DNA of 37,392 nucleotides from an uncultured Spirochaeta sp. (GCA_913030605.1 CAJWEZ010000043.1:1-37392); one strand, 5' to 3'. Shown: positions 1 to 8,436, numbered from the stretch's first letter. Numbers and translations are program-made. Notes: generated from the letters alone by a model not told the origin.

Positions 1-980
1 CGCCGTGATTCCAGAAGGTCGGTCGCGATACGGGCGAGTTCTTCGCTGCTTTCCACCCGCCGCGGGAGGGTGCGGGAGACGCTGTGCGTCTCGAACGGCG
101 GAAACCGGTACTTGACCTGGATCGTCCTGCCGCGCCACCGTTCGGCGATGCTGCGGTGAAACACCTCTTCCGCCATGTACAGCATCCGTCGGGCGAGAAG
201 CCGGGCATCGGCGATGTCCTCCTCGAACGTTTCTTCCGCCGAAATGCTGTGCCGGTCCCGGTCGCCGACGTAGATCCCGGGGTCCTGTCCCCGGGCCACG
301 GCGAACAGAAAGCCACCGGATGCCTCACCGAAATGTCCGCGCAGTACTTCGAGACGGTGTGCGCGGAGGTCCGCGACCGTTCGGATTCCCAGCGCTTCCA
401 GACGGCGACGTGTGCTCGCCCCGAGCCCCCAGAGATCCTTGAGATCGAGACCGAGGACGAACTCCTCTTCGGTGCCCGGGGCGACGCGGTACAGTCCGTC
501 GGGTTTGTCCACGTCGCTGGCGAGTTTGGCGATGAATCGGGTCGCCCCGATCCCAACGGAGATCGTGAGGCCGGTGTCGGAACGGACCTCGTCCTTGAGC
601 CGTCGCGCCACCTCCATGGGAGGACCGAGGAGCCGTTCGGTGCCGGTCATGTCCAGAAACGCCTCGTCGATCGAAATCGCCTGGACCACGGGAGAGTAGG
701 CGGCGAAGCGGTCCATGATCCGCTCCGACATCTCCCGGTAGCGTTCCATGCGGACCGGCACCACGACCGCCTCCGGGCAGCGGCGGAGCGCCTCACCCAT
801 CGGCATGGCGCTGTGGACCCCGAAGCGACGGGACTCGTAGCTGCATGCGGCGACGACTCCGCGTTTCCCGTGGCCGCCAACGAGCACCGGACGCCCCCGG
901 AGCGCCGGGTCGTCCAGCTGCTCGATCGACGCGTAGAACGCGTCCATGTCCACGTGGAAGAAAATCGCGGGCGTTGGCAT
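1..980 (-). CDS. dinB: DNA polymerase IV (Y-family), C-terminus cut by window edge
   Basis: Translating the minus strand from ATG at 980 gives about 326 residues that run off the left edge. This is a Y-family translesion DNA polymerase, which inserts bases opposite damaged templates in the cytoplasm and extends mismatched ends. The N-terminus has the catalytic palm motif HVDMDAFYASIEQ, with its metal-binding Asp. It is followed by a finger region (VVAACSYESRRFGV) and the second catalytic motif SIDEAFLDMTG. The helix-hairpin-helix region and the first part of the little-finger domain are also visible. Family members are about 350 to 420 residues, so only the end is missing. The ATG overlaps the stop of the upstream membrane-protein gene (ATGA), so the two are probably translated together. 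No LexA-type site was recognised. Confidence 0.95.
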   Translation of the reverse strand, partial: MPTPAIFFHVDMDAFYASIEQLDDPALRGRPVLVGGHGKRGVVAACSYESRRFGVHSAMPMGEALRRCPEAVVVPVRMERYREMSERIMDRFAAYSPVVQAISIDEAFLDMTGTERLLGPPMEVARRLKDEVRSDTGLTISVGIGATRFIAKLASDVDKPDGLYRVAPGTEEEFVLGLDLKDLWGLGASTRRRLEALGIRTVADLRAHRLEVLRGHFGEASGGFLFAVARGQDPGIYVGDRDRHSISAEETFEEDIADARLLARRMLYMAEEVFHRSIAERWRGRTIQVKYRFPPFETHSVSRTLPRRVESSEELARIATDLLESR

Positions 981-3001
981 CACGGAATCTCGACCCGGCG
1001 GGTATCGGTCCAGCGCTCGGTCATCCCCGCCAGACGCAGCGGCTGGTCCGGCGGTTGCACCTCCAGCGTCGCGGTGTCGCCGTCGGAATACGTTGCGATC
1101 GTCGCCACGGAGACGGTCACCGCGGCGTCGGGCGGTGCATCCTGCGGCCGGCGCAGGACGAAGCGGGCGGTCACCTCGGCGGGAGGAAACGGCCCCGGTC
1201 GCACACGAAACCGCTGGGCGGTACTCCCGATCGCCTCCTCGCTCGGGAGGGATGAGGCGTAGAGCTGCACCGGCTCGCTGGAACGGATCTCGAACGCCAG
1301 ACTGTCGGCGGGCCGCGTGCTGTGCACCCGTACGACCAGGGTGTGGCGGTCCAGGGCCGTTCGGCGTTCGATCTGTACATCCAGCGGCGACGGCGTTGGC
1401 GAGACCTCCCGCGTGCAGGGCACGCCGGAGCACTGAATCAGCTCGCCAGACGGCAGCCGTACGGTGATCGGACCGGTCAGCCTCACGGGGCCCGCGAGAC
1501 TCATCTCCGGCGAGGTGTCTCGGTCGCCACGGGTCACCTCGGCGCGCACGGCGATCACGTCCGGCTGGCGCGCGTCGACGATGATCGTCGCCGTCACGAG
1601 AGCCAGCGTGACGAGCGCCAGCATTCCCATGACCGGCAGGAGCGGAAGACGCGGCGTAAGCGCCTCGAGGCGAAAGAACATGAGCAGGAGCGGCAGCAGG
1701 AGCACCGCCGTGGCGAGCTCCCGCCACACCGGCGGCTGCAGGAGCGCCTCGGACATGGAAGGGTCGGCAGCCGCCGCCAGTGCCACCAGCAGATACGTTC
1801 CGGGGGCCACCGCCGAGGCAAGGGCCAGCGCCTTGAGCCACGCGGGTCTCGCCAGGCTGAACAGAAAACCGAAGACAAACGCCAGGACGAAAAACGCCCC
1901 GAGAATGACGCTGACCGCGCCGGCGACCACCGCTCCGACCAGGAGCAGAAAGAGACTCGCGCCGGAATAGACGGCGCTGGAGCGTCGCAGTCGGATGTGC
2001 AGGAGCGGATACGATACCGCCAGAACGAGTACGCCGACCGACAGCTTGCCCGCCGCCAGAATCAGGGGGTCCGGGCTGATGCGCTGGACACCGGCCAGGA
2101 TTCGCAGGCCCAGATTTCCGGCGGCGAGGCTCAGCACGAGCACCGCGAACAGCCCGACGATCGCAACGATGTTGTGACGCATCGCCCGGCCGTAGCGAAG
2201 GACCCTCCTGGGGCGACTGACCGCGTACAGCAGGAGGAGCGCCACCGTCCCCACGATGCTCCACACGAGCGCCGCTTCCGAAATCACGAAGGCGCTTCCC
2301 ACCGGAAGAATCAGATAGTTGGTGTCCTGCGCCCGGGGCTGTGCCGTGTCGAGGCCGCCGATCGCGTTCACCAGCGCCACCAGCGCCCGGGCCGCCTGCT
2401 CACCGGAGGACGCCTCCAGTCGCGCCGCCGGCAACCCCCGTTCCAGGGCTGCTCGGAGGGTGACGTCGGGACGGCCGAACCCCAGACGCGCGGCGTTGAG
2501 TTGCGCCAGACTGATCGGTACCGGGTTGGTACCCGCAATGACCCGCGCCAGCCACACCGGAGCAACCTCGCCGGGGACCGAGAGCCGCCACTCGCCGGTG
2601 GCGTCGGAAATGCTCACAAAAATCCGGGGAACGTCGGTGGGAACGCCGGGAATCGTGGCAGCCACGCGGGCGGCGGAGGTGTCGTCGCGGCGCGGTGCGA
2701 CCGCAAGGACCCCGGTGCTCGCCGGGAGGGCCTCCAGCCAGGTGGTATCGGCATCGACCCGGGCCAGGTCCAGCACAAGAAGCACCGACGGCGGGACCGC
2801 GTTCGATCCGTACAGATCCGGGTAGAAACTGTGCCCGATCTGCTCATCCGCCGGTTCCACAGGGACCATCCGGAACGGTGTGTGTGCCTCTATGGCGGCG
2901 ATTCGGTCGTCTATTGTGTCCGCCGGGACCGGGGGCTGTGAAAAGCTGAGGAGTATTGTTACAATCATGAAGAACAACGCGCGGACACGGTGTTTACGCA
3001 C
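980..3001 (-). CDS. Signal-peptide, multi-pass membrane protein with C-terminal extracytoplasmic domain; function unknown
   Basis: This encodes 673 residues from GTG at 3001. Residues 1-27 form a signal peptide, and residues 28 to about 238 look extracytoplasmic and are Ala/Val rich. About eight hydrophobic segments lie between roughly 238 and 475. A beta-rich tail of about 200 residues follows, with two cysteines close together (CSGVPC). The layout of soluble head, membrane bundle and beta tail is reminiscent of membrane-anchored M28-type peptidases, but I find no zinc-ligand motif in the head, so that is only an analogy. The start is supported by a promoter-like TTGACC-17-TATCCT just upstream, with only 5 bases between the -10 and the GTG. 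An internal ATG at residue 12 would destroy the signal peptide. It overlaps dinB by 4 bases. Confidence 0.8.
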   Translation of the reverse strand: MRKHRVRALFFMIVTILLSFSQPPVPADTIDDRIAAIEAHTPFRMVPVEPADEQIGHSFYPDLYGSNAVPPSVLLVLDLARVDADTTWLEALPASTGVLAVAPRRDDTSAARVAATIPGVPTDVPRIFVSISDATGEWRLSVPGEVAPVWLARVIAGTNPVPISLAQLNAARLGFGRPDVTLRAALERGLPAARLEASSGEQAARALVALVNAIGGLDTAQPRAQDTNYLILPVGSAFVISEAALVWSIVGTVALLLLYAVSRPRRVLRYGRAMRHNIVAIVGLFAVLVLSLAAGNLGLRILAGVQRISPDPLILAAGKLSVGVLVLAVSYPLLHIRLRRSSAVYSGASLFLLLVGAVVAGAVSVILGAFFVLAFVFGFLFSLARPAWLKALALASAVAPGTYLLVALAAAADPSMSEALLQPPVWRELATAVLLLPLLLMFFRLEALTPRLPLLPVMGMLALVTLALVTATIIVDARQPDVIAVRAEVTRGDRDTSPEMSLAGPVRLTGPITVRLPSGELIQCSGVPCTREVSPTPSPLDVQIERRTALDRHTLVVRVHSTRPADSLAFEIRSSEPVQLYASSLPSEEAIGSTAQRFRVRPGPFPPAEVTARFVLRRPQDAPPDAAVTVSVATIATYSDGDTATLEVQPPDQPLRLAGMTERWTDTRRVEIP

Positions 3002-3006
3002 ACTTG

Positions 3007-3035
3007 AGGATATGAAGCCACCGTCGACCGGTCAA
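3007..3035 (-). promoter_or_regulatory. Predicted sigma70-type promoter, leaderless, for the membrane protein and dinB
   Basis: On the minus strand the -35 TTGACC (3030-3035), a 17-base spacer and the -10 TATCCT (3007-3012) are followed after 5 bases by the GTG start at 3001. Transcription would begin at about the start codon. The -35 overlaps the Shine-Dalgarno of the divergent nitroreductase gene. Confidence 0.55.
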
Positions 3036-3047
3036 GGAGCGAACTGA

Positions 3048-3557
3048 GTGGAACTACTTCCTGAAATCGCAACGCGGCGAAGCATTCGCCAATTCGTTGA
3101 CGAACCTCTCTCCCGGGACACGATCCAGCGGGTCGTGGAAGCGGGACGGCGGGCTCCTTCGGCAAAGAACAGGCAGGCGTGGCGATTCGTTGTCATCAGC
3201 GAGCGTGAGACGCGCGACAAAATGGAAGACGCGTGCTTTGGACAGGACTACGTTGCCCAGGCGCCGGCGATCGTGGCGTTGTGCACCACGAACATCGACT
3301 ACCGGATGCCCAACGGGCAGTTGAGCTACCCCGTGGATCTGGGCATCGCGGGGGCGTTCATGATGCTCCAGGCGGAACACGAGGGACTCGGCACCTGCCC
3401 GATCACCACGTTTCAGGAGGACGAGGTCAAAGCGATCCTCAGCGTGCCGTACCAGATGCGGGTGGTGATGCTCCTGCTGATCGGGAAACCCGATGAGTCT
3501 CCGGAACTGACGCACCGCCTGCCGATGGAACGCCTGGCGGGGTGGGGGCACTGGTAG
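3048..3557 (+). CDS. Nitroreductase family protein (FMN-dependent oxidoreductase)
   Basis: This 169-residue protein has the nitroreductase fold signature. The N-terminus ATRRSIRQFVDEPLSRD is followed by the FMN-phosphate binding segment RRAPSAKNRQAWRFVVI. The middle DLGIAGAFMMLQAEHEGLGTC and a C-terminal LIGKP strand complete it. Such enzymes use NAD(P)H and FMN to reduce nitro, quinone or flavin-type substrates; the substrate here cannot be told. It is at the short end of the family, which is typical of the compact single-domain members. The start is GTG at 3048, chosen because AAGGAG at 3034-3039 sits 8 bases upstream and the homologous N-terminus begins there. It is divergent from the membrane-protein gene and convergent with ddl, with 15 bases between the stops. 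Confidence 0.9.
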   Translation: MELLPEIATRRSIRQFVDEPLSRDTIQRVVEAGRRAPSAKNRQAWRFVVISERETRDKMEDACFGQDYVAQAPAIVALCTTNIDYRMPNGQLSYPVDLGIAGAFMMLQAEHEGLGTCPITTFQEDEVKAILSVPYQMRVVMLLLIGKPDESPELTHRLPMERLAGWGHW

Positions 3558-3572
3558 GCGCCCCGTCGCCCG

Positions 3573-4679
3573 CTACCGCGCGCGAAAATCCCGGTTCTCG
3601 CGGTCCCGATAACGTTCGATTCCCAGCTCGATGAGGCGCTTCAGCAGGTCCTGGTAGCTGATACCTCCGGCTTCCACCATCTTCGGATACATACTGATCG
3701 GCGTGAAACCCGGAATCGTGTTGATCTCGTTCAGGTACAGCTCCGCGGGACCGTCCGGTCGTTCTACCACGAAACAGTCTACGCGTGCGAATCCCGCGGC
3801 GTCGATCGCGCGGAACGCGGCAACGGCGAGGTCGCGGACGTCGTCGGCCACCGCCGGCGAAATCGCCGCGGGAATCTCCAGGCGCGCCCCCTCAGGGTCC
3901 TCGTACTTGGCATCGTAGTCGTAGAACTGGTGTGAGGGGATCACCTCTCCCGGGGGAAACGCGATCGGATCGTCGTTCCCCAGCACGGCGGTTTCGATTT
4001 CCCGCACCGGAAGCGCCTGCTCCACCAGCGCCACGCGGTCGATGGCGAATGCGCGCATCAGAGCCGGAAAGAGCCCCTCCGAGGATTCGACCCGTGTGAT
4101 GCCGACGCTCGATCCCGCCGCGTTCGGTTTCACAAAGACGGGGTAACCGAGGCGGTCGTGAATCACGCCGTCGAGATGGTCCCGCGCCGACTCGTCGCCG
4201 ATTTCCCAGCTCTGGACGTGCACGTACGGTACCACCGGAAGGCCCTGATCCTGCCAGAGCTGCTTGGCGCGCATTTTGTCCATACCGACGGCGCTCCCCA
4301 CGACGCCACTGCCGACGTACGGGAGCCCCGCCATCTCCAGAAGGCCCTGCAGCGTTCCGTCCTCACCGTAGGAGCCGTGGAGGATCGGAAGAACACAGTC
4401 CACCGACAGCGCGCGGCCGCCGCGCAGGGCGAGACCCGCCGCCGGCAGGACGACAACCCGGCGTTCGTCGCCTGTCTCGATCTCCAGCGCTCGGTCGGAG
4501 CGCGCACGGTCCAGCTGGCGGTCGAACGTCTGGTGATACCAGACCCCGTCGCGATCCAGGCCGATCAGCTCCACCTCGGTGTCGGGAAGCGCCACCAGCG
4601 CCTTCAAGACCCCGGCGGCGGAGGAGAGTGACACCTCGTGTTCCGTCGACCGGCCCCCGTACAGCAATGCAATCGTCAT
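3573..4679 (-). CDS. ddl: D-alanine--D-alanine ligase
   Basis: This encodes 368 residues from ATG at 4679. It is an ATP-grasp ligase that joins two D-alanines for the peptidoglycan stem peptide in the cytoplasm. The N-terminal motif is GGRSTEHEVSLSSA. PILHGSYGEDGTLQGLLEM and VGSAVGMDKMRAKQLW follow, then the ATP-grasp core FVKPNAAGSSVGITRV and the metal/substrate motif EINTIPGFTPISMYPK. A longer upstream reading frame exists, but its extra N-terminus is Arg/Pro-rich and matches the out-of-frame murE sequence, so I reject it. The ATG overlaps the murE stop (ATGA), giving a murE-ddl pair that makes successive parts of the UDP-MurNAc-pentapeptide. The stop is 15 bases from that of the convergent nitroreductase gene. 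Confidence 0.97.
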   Translation of the reverse strand: MTIALLYGGRSTEHEVSLSSAAGVLKALVALPDTEVELIGLDRDGVWYHQTFDRQLDRARSDRALEIETGDERRVVVLPAAGLALRGGRALSVDCVLPILHGSYGEDGTLQGLLEMAGLPYVGSGVVGSAVGMDKMRAKQLWQDQGLPVVPYVHVQSWEIGDESARDHLDGVIHDRLGYPVFVKPNAAGSSVGITRVESSEGLFPALMRAFAIDRVALVEQALPVREIETAVLGNDDPIAFPPGEVIPSHQFYDYDAKYEDPEGARLEIPAAISPAVADDVRDLAVAAFRAIDAAGFARVDCFVVERPDGPAELYLNEINTIPGFTPISMYPKMVEAGGISYQDLLKRLIELGIERYRDRENRDFRAR

Positions 4680-6229
4680 GCGCCCGCTCCATCCTGGACC
4701 CGCTCTTCGAGTTCTTCGGCCACCACGCGTGCTTCGTCCCAGTCCAGGGTGTGGTCGGCGTAGATGATCGAACCTTCGTGGCCCTTGCCGAGGAACAACA
4801 GCGTGTCGCCGGCGGCGGCGAGATCGATCGCGTGGCCGATCGCCGCGCGTCGGTCGGGAATGAGATGGAGGCGTCCCTCGGTGCGGATCCTCGGGTCCTC
4901 GGCGACACACCCGGCGGCGATCTGCTCGATGATCGCCATGCGGTCCTCGCCGCGAGGGTCCTCGTCGGTCAGGATGACGATGTCGGCCGAACGGGCCGCG
5001 AGCGCGCCCTGCATCTCGCGTTTGGCGATGTCGCGCTCGCCGGCGGACCCGAACACCACGATCAGTCGTCCGGAGGTATATCCCCGGATGAGGGGCAGGA
5101 CTTTTTCAAAAGCCCCCGGTGTATGGGCGTAGTCCACCACCGGTACAAAGAGCAGGTCGTGATCGATCACCTGCATGCGCCCGGGGAGCGATTTGAGTCG
5201 TGGCACGACGTCGAGGATATCGAGGGGATTCCGGTCCAGAATCTGCGCCACAGCCAGGACCGCCGCAAGGACGTTTTCCACATTGAAGGGACCGGGCAGC
5301 GGCACCCGCACCTCCCGCGCCTCCTGGCGCCAGTGGACAAGACAGGTCGTGCCGCGCGAGTCGGGTTGGAGCTCGCTCGCCACCAGGTCCGCGTCGGGAT
5401 CCTGTACAGAGTACGTGAACACCGGCTGCCGCGTGGCATGGCGGAAATAATACGCGTTCGGATCATCCAGATTGACAACGCCGAACACGGGAAACTCGCT
5501 GTCGCGGCGTCGCGAGGCGGTTCGATCCAGGCTGCGAAAGAGGTTCGCCTTGTCACTGCGGTAGCGCTCGAAGCTCCCGTGGAACTCGAGGTGTTCGTGG
5601 GTGATGTTGGTGAACACCGCGGCGTGAAACTGGACGTCCTTCAGTCGCGCGGTCTTTTCGCTCAGACCGTGCGAGGTGGCCTCCACGACCGCGAATCGCT
5701 TGCCGTTCTCTACCATCTCGCGCAAGAACCCGTGAATCTCCGGTGCCTCCGGCGTCGACTGCCGGAACGGGTTTTTCTCCGCCCGCAGGTCGCGCTTGAT
5801 GAGCGCCGTGGAGATAAAGCCGGATTCCTCTTCCATGAGTGTCAGGATCTGGTCGATCAGGTAGGTAGTGGTGCTCTTGCCGTCGGTTCCGGTCACGCCG
5901 ATGACGGGCACTGCCCGGGAGGGATGCTCGTACAGCCGTGCTGAGATCGCGCTCAGGGCGGTTCTGCTGTGGGCCACCTGGACGTACATGACGTCACCGG
6001 CCCGTTCCGCCGGCATCTGTTCGCACACAACGGCCGGAACCCCGCGCCGCACCGCCTCGTCAATGTAGGCGTGGCCGTCAACGTGGAGGCCGGGGACCGC
6101 GACGAAGAGGGACTCCGCGTTCGCGTGTCGTGAATCGTACGCGATTCGCGAAATCAGGGGATCGCCGGACCCCTGTCGATCCAGTACCGGAAACTTGTCC
6201 AGGAGTCGCGAAAGCCGGATCTGCGCCAT
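4676..6229 (-). CDS. murE: UDP-N-acetylmuramoyl-tripeptide synthetase (third-residue ligase)
   Basis: This 517-residue Mur ligase adds the third, diamino residue to UDP-MurNAc-L-Ala-D-Glu. The order is an N-terminal UDP-substrate domain (YDSRHANAESLFVAVPG), the P-loop GVTGTDGKST (111-120), the central EATSHGLSEKTARL and TNITHEHLEFHGSFERY, then a C-terminal domain with VVDYAHTPGAFEKVL and FGSAGERDIAKR. The amino-acid recognition segment is DEDPRGED (422-429), which keeps the Arg of the meso-DAP type DNPR motif but with Glu-Asp before the Pro. Spirochaetes are known for L-ornithine at this position, so the added residue is uncertain. The start at 6229 was chosen because residues before it are unlike the family. 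An extended -10 (TGCTACCAT) lies 8 bases before the ATG and there is no Shine-Dalgarno. Translationally coupled to ddl. Confidence 0.96.
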   Translation of the reverse strand: MAQIRLSRLLDKFPVLDRQGSGDPLISRIAYDSRHANAESLFVAVPGLHVDGHAYIDEAVRRGVPAVVCEQMPAERAGDVMYVQVAHSRTALSAISARLYEHPSRAVPVIGVTGTDGKSTTTYLIDQILTLMEEESGFISTALIKRDLRAEKNPFRQSTPEAPEIHGFLREMVENGKRFAVVEATSHGLSEKTARLKDVQFHAAVFTNITHEHLEFHGSFERYRSDKANLFRSLDRTASRRRDSEFPVFGVVNLDDPNAYYFRHATRQPVFTYSVQDPDADLVASELQPDSRGTTCLVHWRQEAREVRVPLPGPFNVENVLAAVLAVAQILDRNPLDILDVVPRLKSLPGRMQVIDHDLLFVPVVDYAHTPGAFEKVLPLIRGYTSGRLIVVFGSAGERDIAKREMQGALAARSADIVILTDEDPRGEDRMAIIEQIAAGCVAEDPRIRTEGRLHLIPDRRAAIGHAIDLAAAGDTLLFLGKGHEGSIIYADHTLDWDEARVVAEELEERVQDGAGA

Positions 6230-6237
6230 AGCGGCGT

Positions 6238-6266
6238 ATGGTAGCAGGAGAGCACGGGGAAAGCAA
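6238..6266 (-). promoter_or_regulatory. Predicted leaderless promoter of murE-ddl
   Basis: On the minus strand TTGCTT (6261-6266), a 17-base spacer and the extended -10 TGC-TACCAT (hexamer 6238-6243) end 8 bases before the murE ATG. The -35 coincides with the T-rich tail of the hflKC terminator candidate just upstream. Confidence 0.5.
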
Positions 6267-6292
6267 CGGCCGTCGCCGGGAGGCGACGGCCG
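6267..6292 (-). terminator. Candidate intrinsic terminator of hflK-hflC
   Basis: A perfect 11-bp stem (CGGCCGTCGCC with its complement) closes a GGGA loop. On the minus strand it is followed by TTGCTTT, a short imperfect U-tract. It lies about 70 bases after the hflC stop. Confidence 0.5.
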
Positions 6293-6308
6293 CGATCGGA
6301 TCGACGGT

Positions 6309-6346
6309 ACCGCCGGCGCACCCCTCCGGGGAGCGACGCCGGCGGT
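6309..6346 (-). terminator. Stem-loop directly after hflC
   Basis: A perfect 10-bp inverted repeat (ACCGCCGGCG and its complement) encloses an inner CCCC-TCC-GGGG hairpin. It starts 18 bases after the hflC stop and has no U-tract. It may be a 3' end-protecting or Rho-assisting structure in tandem with the next hairpin. Confidence 0.35.
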
Positions 6347-6364
6347 GGCTGGCACCGGTGGTGG

Positions 6365-7357
6365 TCAGCCGTCCTCCGAGTAGAGATAGTTGAAGTACTG
6401 CATGTCGGTGCTCAGTGTCTTCCTGAACTCCGGCATCGTGCGGCGGTAGGACTCGATCGCCCGCCAGAACGAGAAGAAATCGGCGTCCTGCCGGTAGGCG
6501 TCGGAGTAGATCCGCGCCGCCTGAGCGTCGGCCTCACCACGGATCGTCTCGGCGCGTTCGTAGGCGCCGGAGAGAATGCTCCGTCGCTCGTTCTCCATCT
6601 GGCCGATGAGTTCCTGTTTGCGGCCCTGGCCGTAGGACCGATACGCCTGGGCGATCTGCCGGCGCTCGGAGACCATGCGGTCGTATACGCTTTCGGTCAG
6701 GTCGTCGGAATACCGGATCTGCCGGATCACGATGTCCCGCAGCTCGAGCCCGAGCTCCTCGGCGGTCGCCGTTGCCCGGGTGACCATCTCGTTGGAGAGT
6801 GTCTGCCGCCCGTTCTCGATTTCCGACTGGTTTTCGACCACGGTCAGCAGGCTGGCGATCTCCTGCAGGCGTTCATCCTGCTGGTCCGCCTCCGCCTCCG
6901 TGGGCAGCGGCTGGCTGCGGTCGATCTCGTTGATCACGTTGGTGTCCCGAACCGCCTCCTCGAGCTGGTTCGCCGAGATGACGGTGCGGACCGAGCTCTC
7001 GATAATGTCGTCGAGGCGGGAGTAGGCGCGCTCCATCGTGGTGACGGAGCGGTAGAACAGCTCGGGGTCGGCGATGCGCCACCGCGCGGTGGTATCGACC
7101 CAGATGAACTGGTTTTCCGCCGTCGGCATGCGACGGGGGGCGCCGTCCCACGAAAGCAGCTTGTTGGAGTACTTCACCACCTGGTCCACGACCGGCGTTT
7201 TGTAGTGCAGTCCCGCCTCCTGGGTCGTGTCGACGATCTCACCGAATCGGATCACAACCGCCTGCTCGCCTTCCTGAATGATATAGAAGGGACCGAGAAT
7301 AACCACGAAGACCACCAGAACGACGAGGACGGTCAGAATTGCTGGTAGGCGTTTCAT
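6365..7357 (-). CDS. hflC: HflC, SPFH-domain membrane protease modulator
   Basis: This 330-residue protein has one N-terminal transmembrane segment (about 5-25) followed by an SPFH/band-7 domain beginning IIQEGEQAVVIRFGEIVD. A long helical region rich in Glu, Arg and Gln follows (QGRKQELIGQMENERRSILS), and the tail matches HflC (FWRAIESYRRTMPEFRKTL). HflC pairs with HflK in a large membrane-anchored ring on the extracytoplasmic face that surrounds and tunes the FtsH protease. The ATG overlaps the hflK stop (ATGA), so the subunits are co-translated. About 30 extra residues rich in Gln/Glu/Asp (around 155-185) lie in the SPFH domain compared with short members, a common variation. Two stem-loops follow the stop. 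Confidence 0.94.
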   Translation of the reverse strand: MKRLPAILTVLVVLVVFVVILGPFYIIQEGEQAVVIRFGEIVDTTQEAGLHYKTPVVDQVVKYSNKLLSWDGAPRRMPTAENQFIWVDTTARWRIADPELFYRSVTTMERAYSRLDDIIESSVRTVISANQLEEAVRDTNVINEIDRSQPLPTEAEADQQDERLQEIASLLTVVENQSEIENGRQTLSNEMVTRATATAEELGLELRDIVIRQIRYSDDLTESVYDRMVSERRQIAQAYRSYGQGRKQELIGQMENERRSILSGAYERAETIRGEADAQAARIYSDAYRQDADFFSFWRAIESYRRTMPEFRKTLSTDMQYFNYLYSEDG

Positions 7358-8385
7358 TGCTGGCCTCCCGTCGCGGTCGTGCCGCTCTGCTGCATGTTGA
7401 GCAGCGGAATGAAGTTGGAGAGATTCCGGTCGATCAGGTCCGGAACGTCCTGCGGCGCCGTGGCGTCGGTGTTGCCGGCGGCGTCCTGTGTCGGCAGGAA
7501 CACGTCCTCGATCATCTCGTAGTACAGACGCGTACGCGTGGTCTGCGGGTCGTTCTCGTACTCCGCGAGGACGTTGTTGAAGCGCGCCGCATCACCGCGG
7601 GCGCGGTTGACGCGTTCGGCGGCGTAGCCCTGGGCGACCTGCACGACCTGTTCCGCCTCACCGCGGGCGCGGGGGATCTCCTCGTTGTACTGCTGGCGCC
7701 CCTCGTTGATCAGTCGGTTCATGTCCTGAACCGCCCGGTTGACGTCCTCGAAGGCGTCCTGAACCCGGCCCTCGGGGGGCACGATGTTCTGCAGGCGCAC
7801 GGCGGTGATGTTCACGCCGAGACCGTAGCTCTCGAAGATCGTGTTCATCTGCTGCTGGCCGAGGATCTCGATGCGCGGCCGCTCGTCGCCGAGGACGTCG
7901 ATAATCGCGCGGTCACCCACCAGGCGGTTGATCACCGACTGGGAAATGTCGCGGATCGTCTTGATCGGATCGTTGACGTTGAAGAGCCACGCCTTGGGGT
8001 CGGATATCCGATACTGGATGATCCACTCGACGTCGACGATGTTCAGGTCTCCGGTAAGCATGAGTGACTCTTCCGGGAAGTCAGCGTTGGAGAACACGGT
8101 GTTCACGCCGGACTGCTCCACCCGGAATCCGAACTGCATGTTCTGCACCTGCTGGGTCGGGACGTTGTAGTTCTGTTCGACGCCGAAGGGCAGCTTGAAA
8201 TGAAGACCCGGGGGCGACGTGCGGTTGTACCGCCCCAGGCGGGTCACGACCGCTTCCTCAGTCTGATCGACCACAAAAAAACTCGTGGTCGCGATGCCGA
8301 TCAGAACAAGGACGATCAGGACAATCGACACCGTGCGTCCGTTCAGGCGGAACGAAAACCGCGGCGTCGCATCGCGTTCTGACAT
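7354..8385 (-). CDS. hflK: HflK, SPFH-domain membrane protease modulator
   Basis: This 343-residue protein has a short cytoplasmic N-terminus, one transmembrane helix (about 18-38, VSIVLIVLVLIGIATTSFFV), then the HflK-type SPFH domain. Recognisable parts are VDQTEEAVVTRLGRYNRTSPPGLHFKLP, MLTGDLNIVDVEWIIQYRI and the coiled-coil region EAEQVVQVAQGYAAERVNRARGDAARFN. The C-terminus is Gln/Thr/Ala-rich and probably flexible. It forms the HflKC complex with the overlapping downstream hflC product. The start is ATG at 8385 with AAGGAG (8393-8398 on the plus strand) 7 bases upstream, so this unit uses an ordinary leader, unlike many neighbours. Two inverted repeats lie in the leader (8405-8436). Confidence 0.95.
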   Translation of the reverse strand: MSERDATPRFSFRLNGRTVSIVLIVLVLIGIATTSFFVVDQTEEAVVTRLGRYNRTSPPGLHFKLPFGVEQNYNVPTQQVQNMQFGFRVEQSGVNTVFSNADFPEESLMLTGDLNIVDVEWIIQYRISDPKAWLFNVNDPIKTIRDISQSVINRLVGDRAIIDVLGDERPRIEILGQQQMNTIFESYGLGVNITAVRLQNIVPPEGRVQDAFEDVNRAVQDMNRLINEGRQQYNEEIPRARGEAEQVVQVAQGYAAERVNRARGDAARFNNVLAEYENDPQTTRTRLYYEMIEDVFLPTQDAAGNTDATAPQDVPDLIDRNLSNFIPLLNMQQSGTTATGGQQ

Positions 8386-8404
8386 GTATGTGCTCCTTGT
8401 GTGT

Positions 8405-8436
8405 CTGGAATCCAGGACGGCGTCTTAATGGACGCC
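8405..8436 (-). promoter_or_regulatory. Inverted repeats in the hflK leader
   Basis: Two perfect inverted repeats lie side by side between hflK and the divergent ppiC-type gene. They are CTGGA-A-TCCAG (8405-8415) and GGCGTC-TTAATG-GACGCC (8419-8436). They could be operator half-sites or leader hairpins; no regulator family was recognised. Confidence 0.25.

Noticed and set aside
1322..2941. A 539-residue plus-strand frame opposite the membrane-protein gene
   Set aside because: It is extremely Arg/Gln/His/Glu-rich without any motif, while the minus strand gives a signal peptide and membrane helices. Treated as a shadow.
4680..4910. N-terminal extension of ddl by 77 residues
   Set aside because: The added residues are Arg/Pro-rich shadow of murE, while the conserved Ddl N-terminus and the ATGA junction start at 4679.
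4628..5944. A 438-residue plus-strand frame opposite murE
   Set aside because: MurE motifs are unambiguous on the minus strand; the plus frame has no recognisable features.
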